In this document: positions 7,833 through 17,068 of the stretch, piece after piece
Position numbering within the stretch: position 1 is the stretch's first letter
Layout: each line of letters starts with the position of its first letter
Assembly (NCBI GenBank): GCA_949291375.1
Contig: CASEVI010000008.1
Location: 1-39,866, forward strand
Direction of reading: 5' to 3'
DNA length: 39,866 nt
Origin: an uncultured bacterium
Lineage (GTDB): Bacteria; Bacillota_I; Bacilli_A; RFN20; CAG-826
The notes under the pieces: generated by a model
What the model was told of the DNA's origin: nothing
The model's database searches: none
What the model saw: only the letters and a program-made list of their open reading frames with translations
Made by a program: the position numbers and the translations under genes

Positions 7833-9645
7833 ACATAAGTTGAGTTTTATTCCAAAATTCAGGTATTTAATGCATTCCATTCGCGAGTATAAAAAATATG
7901 CTTTTGGATCCATTATTTTTGTTTTATTGGAAACTATATTAGAATGTGTCATTCCTTATATAATGTCACTTTTAATTGAAGTCTTATCATCATTTATTAA
8001 TGTCACCGTAACAGATGCCTTAAAAGAACAAGCTTTACATTCTGTTTTAATTTATGCTGTTATCTTATTAGTATTAGGAGCTTTATCGTTAGTTTGTGGA
8101 ATAATGGCTGGAAGAATGAGTGCTATTGCAGCTACTGGCTTAACAAAAAATTTAAGAATAGATATATTTAAAAAAATTACATCTTATTCTTTTAATAACA
8201 TTGATAAATTTTCAACTTCTTCATTAATTACAAGACAAACTACTGATATTTGGAATATTCAAATGGCCTATATGCTTTTAATTAGAATTGCTGTAAGAGC
8301 ACCATTTATGTTTATATTCTCATTTATTATGGCTTTAGTTGTTGCTACTCCAATTTCTTGGATTTTCTTAATTACTATTCCATTTATTGTAATTATTTTA
8401 GCTTGTTTAATTCCAGTTGCTACTAAATTATTTGTTAAGTTGTTTAAAAAATATGACGATTTAAACGAATTAACAGAAGAAAATATTCGTGGGATGAGAG
8501 TTGTTAAAACTTATGCTAGAGAAGATCAACAAAAAGAAAAATTTGCTCATGAATCTGGAGTGATGGGCAAAGGTTTCCAAAAGGTTGAACAAATAATGAG
8601 TGCTGTTAATCCTTCAATGCAAGCAGTTATGTATCTTTCAATGACTTTGATTCTTTTCATGGGAAGTATGCTTTGTATTGAACTTGGTATTGAATTTGGT
8701 GCTGAAAACGCATCATTTAATGTTGGCTCATTATCAGCAATGATTACATATTCAGCCCAAGTTTTATCTTCTTTAATGATGGTTGCGATGATACTTTTTA
8801 TGATTATTATGGCTGTTCCAGCAATTGAAAGATCATATGAAGTTTTAACCGAAGAATCAACCATTAAAAATCCTGAAAATCCTCTTTATGAAGTTAAAAA
8901 TGGGGATATTGATTATATAAATGTTTCATTTAAATATAAAGAAGACGCAGAAAAATATGCTTTAGCTAATATTAATTTACATATTAAGAGTGGTCAAACT
9001 GTTGGTATTATTGGTGGAACAGGTTCATCAAAATCAACTTTAGTTAATCTTCTTTCTAGATTCTATGATACAAGTGTTGGTGAAGTTAAAGTTGGTGGAG
9101 AAAACGTTAAAAATTATGATGTAAAAACATTAAGAGACAACGTTGCAATGGTTTTACAGAAAAATATTCTTTTCTCTGGAACAATTAATGATAACCTTAG
9201 ATGGGGAAATAAAGATGCAACTCAAGAAGAAATAATTGAGGCTTGCAAAATCGCTCAAGCCGATTCATTTATTGAAACTTTTCCTAAGAAATATGATAGC
9301 TGGATTGAACAAGGTGGTGTTAATGTTTCTGGTGGTCAAAGACAAAGACTTTGTATTGCTAGGGCATTACTTAAAAAACCAAAAGTATTAATTTTAGATG
9401 ATTCAACTAGTGCAGTAGATACAAAAACTGATGCTTATATTAGGAAAGGATTTAAAGAATTTATTCCGGGTATTACAAAAATTATTATTGCTCAAAGAAT
9501 ATCTTCTGTCCAAGATGCCGATATGATTATCGTTATGGATAATGGTGAAATAAATGGTATCGGCACTCATGAAGAGCTCTTAAAAAACAATGCTATTTAT
9601 CAAGAAGTTTATGAAATTCAAAATAGAGTAGGAGGTGCACATTAA
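7816..9645 (+). CDS. ABC exporter half-transporter, degenerate-site subunit
   Basis: The 609-residue half-transporter has an N-terminal six-helix exporter domain (about residues 25-340) and a C-terminal ATPase domain. The P-loop reads GGTGSSKST, with Ser where the family normally has Gly. The signature is VSGGQRQRL, and Walker B ends ILDDSTSAVD with Asp in place of the catalytic Glu. This matches the degenerate-site partner (TM287-like) of heterodimeric multidrug exporters. GGGAGGA precedes the ATG, which overlaps the end of the MarR gene. The next gene, 2 bp downstream, supplies the canonical partner. It acts in the cytoplasmic membrane; the substrate is unknown. Confidence 0.93.
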   Translation: MTKSIKHKLSFIPKFRYLMHSIREYKKYAFGSIIFVLLETILECVIPYIMSLLIEVLSSFINVTVTDALKEQALHSVLIYAVILLVLGALSLVCGIMAGRMSAIAATGLTKNLRIDIFKKITSYSFNNIDKFSTSSLITRQTTDIWNIQMAYMLLIRIAVRAPFMFIFSFIMALVVATPISWIFLITIPFIVIILACLIPVATKLFVKLFKKYDDLNELTEENIRGMRVVKTYAREDQQKEKFAHESGVMGKGFQKVEQIMSAVNPSMQAVMYLSMTLILFMGSMLCIELGIEFGAENASFNVGSLSAMITYSAQVLSSLMMVAMILFMIIMAVPAIERSYEVLTEESTIKNPENPLYEVKNGDIDYINVSFKYKEDAEKYALANINLHIKSGQTVGIIGGTGSSKSTLVNLLSRFYDTSVGEVKVGGENVKNYDVKTLRDNVAMVLQKNILFSGTINDNLRWGNKDATQEEIIEACKIAQADSFIETFPKKYDSWIEQGGVNVSGGQRQRLCIARALLKKPKVLILDDSTSAVDTKTDAYIRKGFKEFIPGITKIIIAQRISSVQDADMIIVMDNGEINGIGTHEELLKNNAIYQEVYEIQNRVGGAH

Positions 9646-9647
9646 TT

Positions 9648-11555
9648 ATGAAAACAAAAAATAATAAGAAACAGCATGTCCTTCTTAGATGTATTTTTGA
9701 TTATTATAAAGCACATCCAATTGCATTAACTATTTCTACAATCTGTGTTTTTATTTCTGCTTTAGGCGCAATTGTTGCTCCATTAATGATTCAAAATGTT
9801 ACAAATTTAATTGAAAAAGCAATTGTTGCTGGTAGTTTTGAAACTATTTCTGGCGATTTTACTAAATTTTTAATTATTCTAGTTTCCGCATATTGTATTT
9901 CATTATGTGGCGGATTCACTTATTCTCAAATTACAGCTAGATATGCTCAAAAATATATGCATGAAATGAGATGCCGTTTATTTAATCACATGCAAGATCT
10001 TCCAATTCGTTATTTTGATACTCACGATAACGGAGGAATTATGTCAACATTTACAAACGATGTTGATACAATTAGACAACTTTTATCCCAATCAATTACA
10101 ACAATCTTAATTTGTAGTGTTACTTTTATTTCAATTTTCGTTATTATGCTTCTTTCAAGTGTTTATTTGACACTTATTGTTCTTGTTGGTTCGGTTGCAA
10201 TGATTATTGTTACTAAATCAATTGGCGGAAGAAGTGCTAAAAACTTTAGAGATGGACAATATAATGTTGCAAAACTTGAAGGTTATGTTGAAGAAATGAT
10301 GAATGGTTTAAAAGTTATTAAATCATTTACTCACGAAGAAGAATGCAAAAAAGATTTTGAAGTATTGGCTGTAAATTTACAAAAAACATCATGTAATGGT
10401 AATATTTTCGCAAATATGTTAATGCCTATTTTAGGAAATATTGGTAACCTTCTTTATATAATTATTGCAGTCGTTGCTACATTATTATTCATTTACGAAG
10501 TTCCAAATGTAACTATAGTAGGAATGAGTGGAACTATTTCAATTGGTGTTATCGTCTCTTTCCTTCCAATGATTAGACAATTTACAAACAACGTTTCTGA
10601 AGTTTCAAACCAAGTTAACCCTATAGCCATGGCTATTGCTGGTACAAGTAGAGTTTATGAACTTTTAGATGAAGAAAAAGAAACTGACAATGGTTATGTT
10701 ACTTTAGTTATGGGTAAATATGATGATAAAGGAAATATTGTTGAATGTTCTAGAAAAGAACATACATTATGGGCTTGGAAACATCCTCATACAGCTGATG
10801 GTTCAATTACTTATACACTTTTACAAGGTGATATTAGAATGTTTGATGTTGATTTTGGATATGTTCCTGAAAAAATTGTTCTTCACGATGTATCACTTTA
10901 CGCTAAACCTGGTCAAAAAATTGCTTTCGTTGGAGCAACTGGTGCTGGGAAAACAACAATTACTAATTTAATTAACAGATTCTATGATATTGCTGATGGA
11001 AAAATTAGATATGATGGAATAAATATTAATAAAATTAAGAAAAAAGATTTAAGAAGATCATTAGGAATGGTTCTTCAAGATACTAATCTTTTTAGCGGAA
11101 CTATTATGGATAACATTAGATTTGGCCGACTCGATGCTACTGATGAGGAGTGTATTGAAGCAGCTAAACTTGCTAATGCCGATTCATTTATCACTCGTTT
11201 ACCTCAAGGATATAACACTTATATTAAAGGTAATGGTTCTTCAATTTCTCAAGGTCAAGCTCAACTTCTTTCTATTGCAAGAGCCGCCGTTAGCGGATGT
11301 CCAGTTATGATCTTAGATGAAGCAACATCTTCAATTGATACTCGTACTGAACAGATTGTTTTAAAGGGTATGGCTAATTTAATGAAAGGAAGAACTGTTT
11401 TCTTAATTGCACATAGACTTTCAACTATTCAAGATGCTGAAGCAATTATGGTTTTAGACCATGGTAGAATTATTGAAAGAGGTACTCACGATCAATTAAT
11501 TGCAATGCATGGATATTATTATCAACTTTATACAGGTGTGTTTGAGCTTGAATAG
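9648..11555 (+). CDS. ABC exporter half-transporter, canonical subunit
   Basis: The 635-residue half-transporter has the exporter membrane domain (about residues 25-340), then an insertion of about 60 residues before the ATPase core. The P-loop is GATGAGKTT, the signature variant is ISQGQ, and Walker B is MILDEATSSID with the catalytic Glu present. It is therefore the TM288-like partner of the previous gene. In such pairs the signature motif of the degenerate subunit completes the active ATP site. The operon closes with the terminator at 11575-11606. Confidence 0.93.
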   Translation: MKTKNNKKQHVLLRCIFDYYKAHPIALTISTICVFISALGAIVAPLMIQNVTNLIEKAIVAGSFETISGDFTKFLIILVSAYCISLCGGFTYSQITARYAQKYMHEMRCRLFNHMQDLPIRYFDTHDNGGIMSTFTNDVDTIRQLLSQSITTILICSVTFISIFVIMLLSSVYLTLIVLVGSVAMIIVTKSIGGRSAKNFRDGQYNVAKLEGYVEEMMNGLKVIKSFTHEEECKKDFEVLAVNLQKTSCNGNIFANMLMPILGNIGNLLYIIIAVVATLLFIYEVPNVTIVGMSGTISIGVIVSFLPMIRQFTNNVSEVSNQVNPIAMAIAGTSRVYELLDEEKETDNGYVTLVMGKYDDKGNIVECSRKEHTLWAWKHPHTADGSITYTLLQGDIRMFDVDFGYVPEKIVLHDVSLYAKPGQKIAFVGATGAGKTTITNLINRFYDIADGKIRYDGININKIKKKDLRRSLGMVLQDTNLFSGTIMDNIRFGRLDATDEECIEAAKLANADSFITRLPQGYNTYIKGNGSSISQGQAQLLSIARAAVSGCPVMILDEATSSIDTRTEQIVLKGMANLMKGRTVFLIAHRLSTIQDAEAIMVLDHGRIIERGTHDQLIAMHGYYYQLYTGVFELE

Positions 11556-11574
11556 AAAATTAGATATTAATTTT

Positions 11575-11606
11575 AAGGATTACATTTTAATTTGTAATCC
11601 TTTTAA
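11575..11606 (+). terminator. Rho-independent terminator of exporter operon
   Basis: AAGGATTACA (11575-11584) pairs with TGTAATCCTT (11593-11602) around an 8-base loop, then TT and an AT-rich tail. Confidence 0.8.
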
Positions 11607-11625
11607 AATAGGTAAAATTAGGAAA

Positions 11626-11677
11626 AACGGGGCAAAATGCACCTAATTCAATGAAAATAACGGGGCAAAATGCCCCG
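11626..11677 (+). repeat. Two exact 15-bp repeats at 33-bp spacing plus a 7-bp dyad
   Basis: AACGGGGCAAAATGC occurs at 11626-11640 and 11659-11673, starts exactly 33 bp apart. The second copy continues into a perfect dyad CGGGGCA-AAA-TGCCCCG (11661-11677). The array ends about 45 bp before the ATG of the broken DUF4143 ATPase, a position and period equivalent to those of the unrelated repeats at 1908-1993. It is strikingly GC-rich against its surroundings. Confidence 0.88.
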
Positions 11678-11717
11678 TTTTATTAACAATCAAACAAATT
11701 GACATTAATATTTATAT

Positions 11718-13094
11718 ATGGAAAATAATTTTTTTAAGTATCAACATAGAAAATACGAAGATGAAATTGAAAAATGGATACATTCAGAAGAGAATACTGT
11801 TTTGTTAATTAGTGGTGTACGTCAATGTGGAAAATCTAGAATAATAAATGAACTTTTAAATAAAAACAATATTTCTTATTTTGAAATTAATTTTTTTAGG
11901 GATTCAAATATTAAAGAAAGAATGCTTTCTATAAATAATATTAATAAAATGATCACTTTTTTACAACTAATTCTAAAACTCCTTTAAAAAAAGGCGAATC
12001 AATAATATTTTTGGATGAGATTCAAGAAGCTAATGAACTTATAACGATGATTAAATTTTTAAATGAAGAAGGGAGTTTTCGTTATGTCCTTAGTGGTTCT
12101 CTTTTAGGAATTGAAATAAAATCTTTTCCAGTTGGTTCTTTGCATGAAATTAAAATGTATCCAATGACTTTTTTTGAGTTTTTATTGGCAGTCAATGAAA
12201 ACGGAAAAGAAATAATTTCTTCTTTAAAAGAATGCTTTAATTTATTAAAACCAATTGATCCTTTATTACATTCTAATTTAATTAAATTATTTTATATTTA
12301 TTTAGTTGTTGGCGGAATGCCTGCTGTTATAAATGAATATTTAAATAGTGGAAATTTAACTTTTATAGATAAGATAAAAGAAGGTATTATTAATCAATAT
12401 ATTAGTGATTTTGTAAAATATGAAACAAAAGACAAAAGATTAAAAATTATTTAAATATATCGAAATATTTCTTCCCAATTGATGAAACAAAATACTAAAT
12501 TTGTTTTTACTTATTTAAATAAAGAACTTAAATTTGATAGATATGAGGAATCCTTTTTATGGTTAAATGATGTAGGAGTTAGTATCCCTGTATTTATTGC
12601 TAATGAAGTTAAAATGCCTTTAGTTATTTCTAAATCTAAAAATAATTTTAAACTTTATAATTCAGATGTTGGATTATTTACTCATTATTATCCTTTAGAA
12701 ACTTTAGAAAGCTTAATTATAGATAATATAAATGCTTCTATAAATAATAGAGGTATATTTGAAAATTTTGTAGCCCAAGAGTTAAAAGCGAATAATCTTG
12801 AGCCATATTATTTTAAATCTTCTAAAATAGGAGAAATTGATTTTTAGTTGAAATAGATAATGAAATAATTCTTTAGAAATAAAATCAGATAAAAATAAAT
12901 CTCATAAAGCATTATCTTCTTTATTATTCACTACAGAATATAATTTAAATAAAGGCTATATTTTATCAACAAATAATATTTCTATTATAAAAGAAGAAGA
13001 TAAAGAGATAATCAATCTTTCTATTTATTTGACTGCTTTATTTAAAAAGAAAGAATCTTCCTTAATTATCGATAATAAATTTAATTTTAAATAA
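11718..13094 (+). pseudogene. Broken AAA-DUF4143 ATPase
   Basis: Joined across its breaks, this is a full-length family member. Walker A is SGVRQCGKS, Walker B is IIFLDEIQEA, then LSGSLLGIEIKSFPVGSLHE, MYPMTFFEFLLAVNENG and a C-terminal FENFVAQELKANNLEPYYF. Four lesions kill it: a T7-to-T6 type loss near 11957, an in-frame TAA at 12452-12454, and two more single-T losses near 12843 and 12873. The last frame ends with the TAA near 13094. It belongs to the same subfamily as the minus-strand remnant at 17619-18480, which shares the FPVGSLHEIK and YPMTFFEFLLAVN blocks. Confidence 0.88.
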
Positions 13095-13190
13095 ATAGTT
13101 TTTTATTTTTATTTTCTATTTTTGCAATAATAAAGTATTTTTAAAAATTACTCCATTATCTTAAAATAGATATAGGAGTAATTTTATTTT

Positions 13191-14078
13191 ATGAATAATA
13201 AAGTTGAATGGGCTGTAATTCCTGCTGCAGGAAGAGGTACAAGATTTTTACCAATAACTAAAGGTGTATCTAAAGAAATGTTAAATATTGTAGATCGACC
13301 TACAATTGATTATATCGTAGATGAATGTATTAATGCTGATATTAAAAACATTGTTTTTGTTATTAGTGAAGATAAAGAAGATATTAAAAAATATTATAGT
13401 GAAGATAAAAACTTTTATGATGAGCTTATAAACGCTAATAAAGAAGAATATGCTTCAATAGTTTCTTCTATTCCTAAAAAAGCAAATTTTTATTACGCAA
13501 TTCAAAAAGAAATGAAAGGTTTAGGTCATGCTGTTTTAATGGCTAAAGATATAATAAAAAATAATAATTTTGTTGTTTGTTGTGGAGATGATATTGTTGA
13601 TTTTACTAAAAAAAGTGCTGTTAAAGAATTAGTTGATGCTTTTATTAGAAACGATAATAAAACAATCGTTGGTGGAAAAAAAGTAAGTAGAGATGATATT
13701 TCTAAATATGGAGCGATGGATATAAAAGAAAAGGTAGATGAAAAGACTTACTCTTTAAAAGGAATCATTGAAAAACCAAAAAAAGAAGAAGCACCATCTT
13801 TATTTGCTTCGCTTGGTAAATGGGTATTTAACTATAAAATATTTGAAAAAATCGAAAATACTAAACCGGGGAAAGGAGGAGAAATTCAACTTACTGACGC
13901 AATCGCTTCTTTAATAAAAGAAGAAGGAGCTTACTTTTATGAATTTGATCCAATTCGTTATGATTGTGGCGATAAATTAGGTTATTTAAAAGCCGTAATT
14001 CATTTTGCACTTAAAAAAGATGAATATAAGGATGAATTAATTAAATATTTTAAAGAGATTATTAAAGAAAATGAATAA
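13191..14078 (+). CDS. galU: UTP--glucose-1-phosphate uridylyltransferase
   Basis: The 295-residue protein matches the GalU/GtaB family, which makes UDP-glucose from UTP and glucose-1-phosphate for cell-envelope glycolipids and polysaccharides. It has the nucleotide-binding N-terminus VIPAAGRGTRFLPITKGVSK, the DRPTIDYIVDE segment, CGDDIVD for metal and sugar-nucleotide binding, and the IIEKPKKEEAPS and GKGGEIQLTDAI blocks. Length is normal. AGGAGTAA lies about a dozen bases upstream of the ATG. It is a single gene between a pseudogene and a convergent lipoprotein gene. Confidence 0.95.
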   Translation: MNNKVEWAVIPAAGRGTRFLPITKGVSKEMLNIVDRPTIDYIVDECINADIKNIVFVISEDKEDIKKYYSEDKNFYDELINANKEEYASIVSSIPKKANFYYAIQKEMKGLGHAVLMAKDIIKNNNFVVCCGDDIVDFTKKSAVKELVDAFIRNDNKTIVGGKKVSRDDISKYGAMDIKEKVDEKTYSLKGIIEKPKKEEAPSLFASLGKWVFNYKIFEKIENTKPGKGGEIQLTDAIASLIKEEGAYFYEFDPIRYDCGDKLGYLKAVIHFALKKDEYKDELIKYFKEIIKENE

Positions 14079-14081
14079 TAT

Positions 14082-14112
14082 AAAAAGTACCGATAAACAC
14101 GGTACTTTTTAA
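14082..14112. terminator. Terminator between galU and the lipoprotein gene
   Basis: AAAAAGTACCG and CGGTACTTTTT form an 11-bp stem with a short loop. A and T tracts on both sides let it serve galU and possibly the convergent gene ending at 14141. Confidence 0.85.
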
Positions 14113-14140
14113 ATATTATTCTATTTTATTTAGTTACTTA

Positions 14141-14830
14141 TTAATTAGTATCATAACAATGAGTTAATGTTGATTCTGCTACTTTCCAATAAAGATAAAT
14201 TAAGCTATCGCTTTTATATTTAGCATAATAACTATCAACAGTTTCTCCTTCTGGAATTTCAACTGGAATAAAGAAATAAACTGGTCTTTCAGTTGCAACT
14301 GATTGAACTTCATCTGTAGGAGAAACTTCATCAATTAAAACGGAGTGGTATGGATTCCCATTATTAATTCCACTTTGTTGTTCTAATTCATCAGTTAATC
14401 CACCAAAATAAAGAGTGGTGTCTTTAGGAAGATCAACACCTCCAACAATTAAGATATGATCTTGAAAGAATTCTTCATCCCATTGAAGAAATGGATCAAA
14501 ACCGAAGTTTTCAGTTTCATTATGGAAAGTCCACATTGAATAGAAAGTTTGTTTTCCACTTGGATTAGCAGTTTTTAAAAGAGAATCGACATCTTTAAAT
14601 ATAGAAACGCTTCTTGATAAATATCCTCCTAAAGTATAATCAGCGTTTTCATTTCTATATTGATATTCGATTTTTACTGAATCAAAAAGGTGCCCTGTTG
14701 GGGTATATAATTTGTTTTCATCACAGACTTGTCCATCATCATCTGGTCCTGGTGCTGGTTCTGGTTGTGTACAACTTGCGAGTACGAATACACTTGATAA
14801 AAGTGCTAATAATTTAAATGTCTTTTTCAT
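14141..14830 (-). CDS. Predicted lipoprotein, unknown
   Basis: The 229-residue protein begins with a lipoprotein signal peptide (MKKTFKLLALLSSVFVLASC, lipobox LASC, lipidated Cys20) and a proline/aspartate-rich linker (PEPAPGPDDDG). It should therefore be anchored on the outer face of the cell membrane. The remaining 190 residues show acidic and aromatic beta-type sequence such as FGFDPFLQWDEEFF and LIVGGVDLPKDTTLYFGG. I do not recognise a domain. The gene is convergent with galU. Confidence 0.8.
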   Translation of the reverse strand: MKKTFKLLALLSSVFVLASCTQPEPAPGPDDDGQVCDENKLYTPTGHLFDSVKIEYQYRNENADYTLGGYLSRSVSIFKDVDSLLKTANPSGKQTFYSMWTFHNETENFGFDPFLQWDEEFFQDHILIVGGVDLPKDTTLYFGGLTDELEQQSGINNGNPYHSVLIDEVSPTDEVQSVATERPVYFFIPVEIPEGETVDSYYAKYKSDSLIYLYWKVAESTLTHCYDTN

Positions 14831-14898
14831 ATGCTAGTATTATATATTAAAAATTTTAATAGTGGTAATAATATATAAATATCGCAATTAAATATATT

Positions 14899-14926
14899 AA
14901 AAAAGCCACAATTTTGTGGCTTTTTT
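14899..14926 (-). terminator. Terminator of small membrane protein gene
   Basis: AAAAAAGCCACA and TGTGGCTTTTTT form perfect 12-bp arms around a 4-base loop. On the minus strand it follows the gene ending at 14961. Confidence 0.88.
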
Positions 14927-14960
14927 AATACTTATATCAATAAAATTTAAATTTAATTTA

Positions 14961-15197
14961 TTAAGCTTTTGTAAGGAATAAGTGTTTGAAGAGTAAAATC
15001 CAAATAATATCAACGATTTGAAGGACGATACCCCAACCTAAGAATGTATAGAGTAATGCAGCAATTAAATTTAAAAGAGTAAATCTTTCAATAACTGCAC
15101 TCCATCTAACGATAAGTTCAACAATCCAACCAACAATAGGAATAATAAGTAAGATAATTTGAAGTATCCTTGGTAAACTAAAAAATTTTTTTGCCAT
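14961..15197 (-). CDS. Small two-helix membrane protein, unknown
   Basis: This 78-residue protein has a short basic start (MAKKFFSLPR) and two hydrophobic spans (about residues 10-30 and 42-70), the second rich in Trp and Ile. A good AAAGGAGAT ribosome site precedes it on the minus strand and a strong terminator follows, so it is a real single gene. No family is recognised. Confidence 0.7.
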   Translation of the reverse strand: MAKKFFSLPRILQIILLIIPIVGWIVELIVRWSAVIERFTLLNLIAALLYTFLGWGIVLQIVDIIWILLFKHLFLTKA

Positions 15198-15399
15198 TTT
15201 TAAAAATCTCCTTTATTTTTAATAAAAATATTATACATTATTTGATATGTAAATATTACTAAAACTGTCAAAAAACATGAACTTTTTTCTTAAAAATCTT
15301 AACAAATAACGAAAATAATGCATTTTTTTAAAATTGTTTTACAAAAGATTTAATCAATGAAAGAATATAATCATAAATAAAAAGAGAGGGTATTAAATT

Positions 15400-15798
15400 A
15401 TGTTTTGTAGAAAATGTGGAAAAGATATAGGTGATAGTTTATATTGTCCTAATTGTGGGGCATATAATGGTGAAGGAGAAGATCCAAACAAAAAAGAAAA
15501 TGTGGATGTTAATCCAGTAAACGAGTCTTTTAATGCTTCATCTATTACTATTAAAAAATCCTATAATCCTGATCAAGGAATTTTAATTGCTGCTAAAGTT
15601 TTTATTGTTCTTGGAATTATTTCTCAAGGTTGGGCAATTATTCCGCTTTTATGGTGTTTACCAATTGGAATTTGTGCATGGAAAAAGATTAATAATGCAA
15701 CAAGTTCCAAAGATCTAGTTGGGCTTGGTGTAGCAACATTAATTTTGGTTAGTTTAATCGGTGGAATATTAATGCTTTGTGCTAGAGATGATGATTAA
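15400..15798 (+). CDS. Zinc-ribbon membrane protein
   Basis: The 132-residue protein starts with a zinc ribbon, MFCRKCGKDIGDSLYCPNCG, with Cys at 3, 6, 16 and 19. A polar linker of about 45 residues and two membrane helices (about 65-85 and 105-125) follow. Such N-terminal zinc ribbons on small membrane proteins are common in gut Bacillota, with no assigned function. The gene at 16083 has the same zinc ribbon but an unrelated membrane part. Confidence 0.8.
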   Translation: MFCRKCGKDIGDSLYCPNCGAYNGEGEDPNKKENVDVNPVNESFNASSITIKKSYNPDQGILIAAKVFIVLGIISQGWAIIPLLWCLPIGICAWKKINNATSSKDLVGLGVATLILVSLIGGILMLCARDDD

Positions 15799-15813
15799 TT
15801 TATTATAATTAAG

Positions 15814-16059
15814 ATGGTCATAAATAAATCTATTGATAGTTCTTATAAATCTAAATGGTGGAATGTACTTTGTTTTTTCTTTCCGCTTGTTGGATTAATT
15901 TTATTTTTAGTTTATATAGATAACGATAAAAAATTTAGTAAAAAATGTGGTTTATTTGCGTTAATTGGATTTATTGTTTATGTTATTTTATTTATAATTT
16001 TATTAGTTAGTTTCATTGTTTATTGTTATTTTTATATATTAGAACATGGTGGAATGTAA
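15814..16059 (+). CDS. Small membrane protein, zinc-ribbon-less paralogue
   Basis: The 81-residue protein has the segment SKWWNVLCFFFPLVGLILFL followed by VYIDNDKKFSKKCG and another hydrophobic span. It aligns with residues 47-110 of the zinc-ribbon protein at 16083 (SGWWGVLGFFVPLAGLILFL, KTAKKCG). It lacks the zinc ribbon. No ribosome site is obvious, so translation may depend on the gene upstream. Confidence 0.6.
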   Translation: MVINKSIDSSYKSKWWNVLCFFFPLVGLILFLVYIDNDKKFSKKCGLFALIGFIVYVILFIILLVSFIVYCYFYILEHGGM

Positions 16060-16082
16060 TCTTTTAAAAGGAGGAAGAAGTT

Positions 16083-16454
16083 ATGTTTTGTAGAAAATGT
16101 GGAAAAGAAATTGGTGATGCTGCTTTTTGTCCTTTTTGTGGAGCACCTGCAAAAGAAGAAACAAGTAGTGTCAATGAAAATAAATCTGTGGAAGTAAAAA
16201 AGAATGATGATGATAAAGCTTCTGGATGGTGGGGTGTATTAGGATTTTTTGTTCCTCTTGCTGGATTAATTCTTTTTTTAGTATGGATGGATGATAAACC
16301 AAAAACTGCTAAAAAATGTGGAATTGGTGCTTTAATTAGTGTTTGTGTATCTGTTGCTTTAACAATTCTTTACTTTATATTGATTGTTATTTTAGGACCT
16401 GCAATTTTTGGTTCGATTGGTATTGCTTTTGAAACAGTCTCACATTTAAGGTAG
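16083..16454 (+). CDS. Zinc-ribbon membrane protein
   Basis: The 123-residue protein has the N-terminal zinc ribbon MFCRKCGKEIGDAAFCPFCG (Cys 3, 6, 16, 19), a charged linker, then two membrane spans beginning SGWWGVLGFFVPLAGLILFL. AAAAGGAGGAAG is well placed before the ATG. With 15400 and 15814 it forms a three-gene cluster that mixes the same zinc-ribbon and membrane modules. A terminator closes the cluster at 16481. Confidence 0.8.
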   Translation: MFCRKCGKEIGDAAFCPFCGAPAKEETSSVNENKSVEVKKNDDDKASGWWGVLGFFVPLAGLILFLVWMDDKPKTAKKCGIGALISVCVSVALTILYFILIVILGPAIFGSIGIAFETVSHLR

Positions 16455-16480
16455 ATTTAAAATTTATATGATAAAAAGTC

Positions 16481-16510
16481 AATTTTAGCGAGAAATCGCT
16501 AAAATTTTAT
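16481..16510 (+). terminator. Rho-independent terminator
   Basis: AATTTTAGCGA (16481-16491) and TCGCTAAAATT (16496-16506) form perfect 11-bp arms around GAAA, followed by TTAT. Confidence 0.8.
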
Positions 16511-16539
16511 TTGCTATTATAAGGCTAAATATTTATAAT
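16511..16539 (+). promoter_or_regulatory. rplM-rpsI promoter
   Basis: TTGCTA (16511-16516) and a perfect TATAAT (16534-16539) are 17 bp apart. The predicted start falls near 16545. Confidence 0.75.
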
Positions 16540-16541
16540 AT

Positions 16542-16580
16542 TTACCGACACTAATTCTAGAAAAATTAAAGTCCCGGTAA
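16542..16580 (+). ncRNA. Possible L13 leader hairpin
   Basis: TTACCG (16542-16547) can pair with CGGTAA (16575-16580), enclosing an inner TAATT/AATTA stem, directly at the 5' end of the rplM transcript. Many Bacillota carry an autoregulatory L13 leader in this position. I identify it by position and simple pairing only; a covariance search with the L13 leader model would decide. Confidence 0.45.
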
Positions 16581-16609
16581 GATTTTACTTTTATGGAGGA
16601 TAGTGAATT

Positions 16610-17068
16610 ATGAATAAGGAAACAACAAGTTTAAAGAAAGAAGAAATTACTCGTAAATGGTATGTTGTTGATGCTGCTAACCAACCTTTAGGTAGATTAG
16701 CTACTCAAATTGCAACATATTTAATGGGTAAAGAAAAACCATCATGGACACCAAACCAAGATTGTGGTGATTTTATTATCGTTATTAATTGCGATAAAGT
16801 TAGATTATCTAGCTCAAAGAAATTAAATGGTAAAAAATATTACAATGTTAGTGGCTATAATGGCGGCTTAAGAACCAGAACATTAGGAGTAATGCTTGAA
16901 AAGTATCCTGAAGAAATGTTTGAAAGAGTTGTTTGGGGTATGCTTCCAAAAGGAAGACTCGGTAGACAAATGTTCAAAAAATTATTTGTTTATAGAGGAA
17001 GCGAGCATAAACATGAAGCTCAAAAACCAGAAGTTTTAACTTTTTCAAATTTAGGAGGTAACAAGTAA
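16610..17068 (+). CDS. rplM: 50S ribosomal protein L13
   Basis: The 152-residue protein has L13 features: [20 protein letters not shown], then HP-like [31 protein letters not shown] and [15 protein letters not shown]-type sequence (here [15 protein letters not shown]). A TATGGAGGATAG ribosome site precedes it. The leading [13 protein letters not shown] extends slightly beyond typical forms. Its stop overlaps the start of rpsI by one base, so the two are translationally coupled. Confidence 0.97.
   Translation: MNKETTSLKKEEITRKWYVVDAANQPLGRLATQIATYLMGKEKPSWTPNQDCGDFIIVINCDKVRLSSSKKLNGKKYYNVSGYNGGLRTRTLGVMLEKYPEEMFERVVWGMLPKGRLGRQMFKKLFVYRGSEHKHEAQKPEVLTFSNLGGNK

Noticed and set aside
8547-8864. 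Antisense open frame inside the first ABC exporter gene
   Set aside because: It lies wholly within a well-conserved membrane and ATPase gene on the other strand, has no ribosome site and shows no family features. It is a shadow frame.
10720-11310. Two short same-strand open frames inside the second ABC exporter gene
   Set aside because: They overlap the conserved ATPase domain in another frame and have no independent signals.
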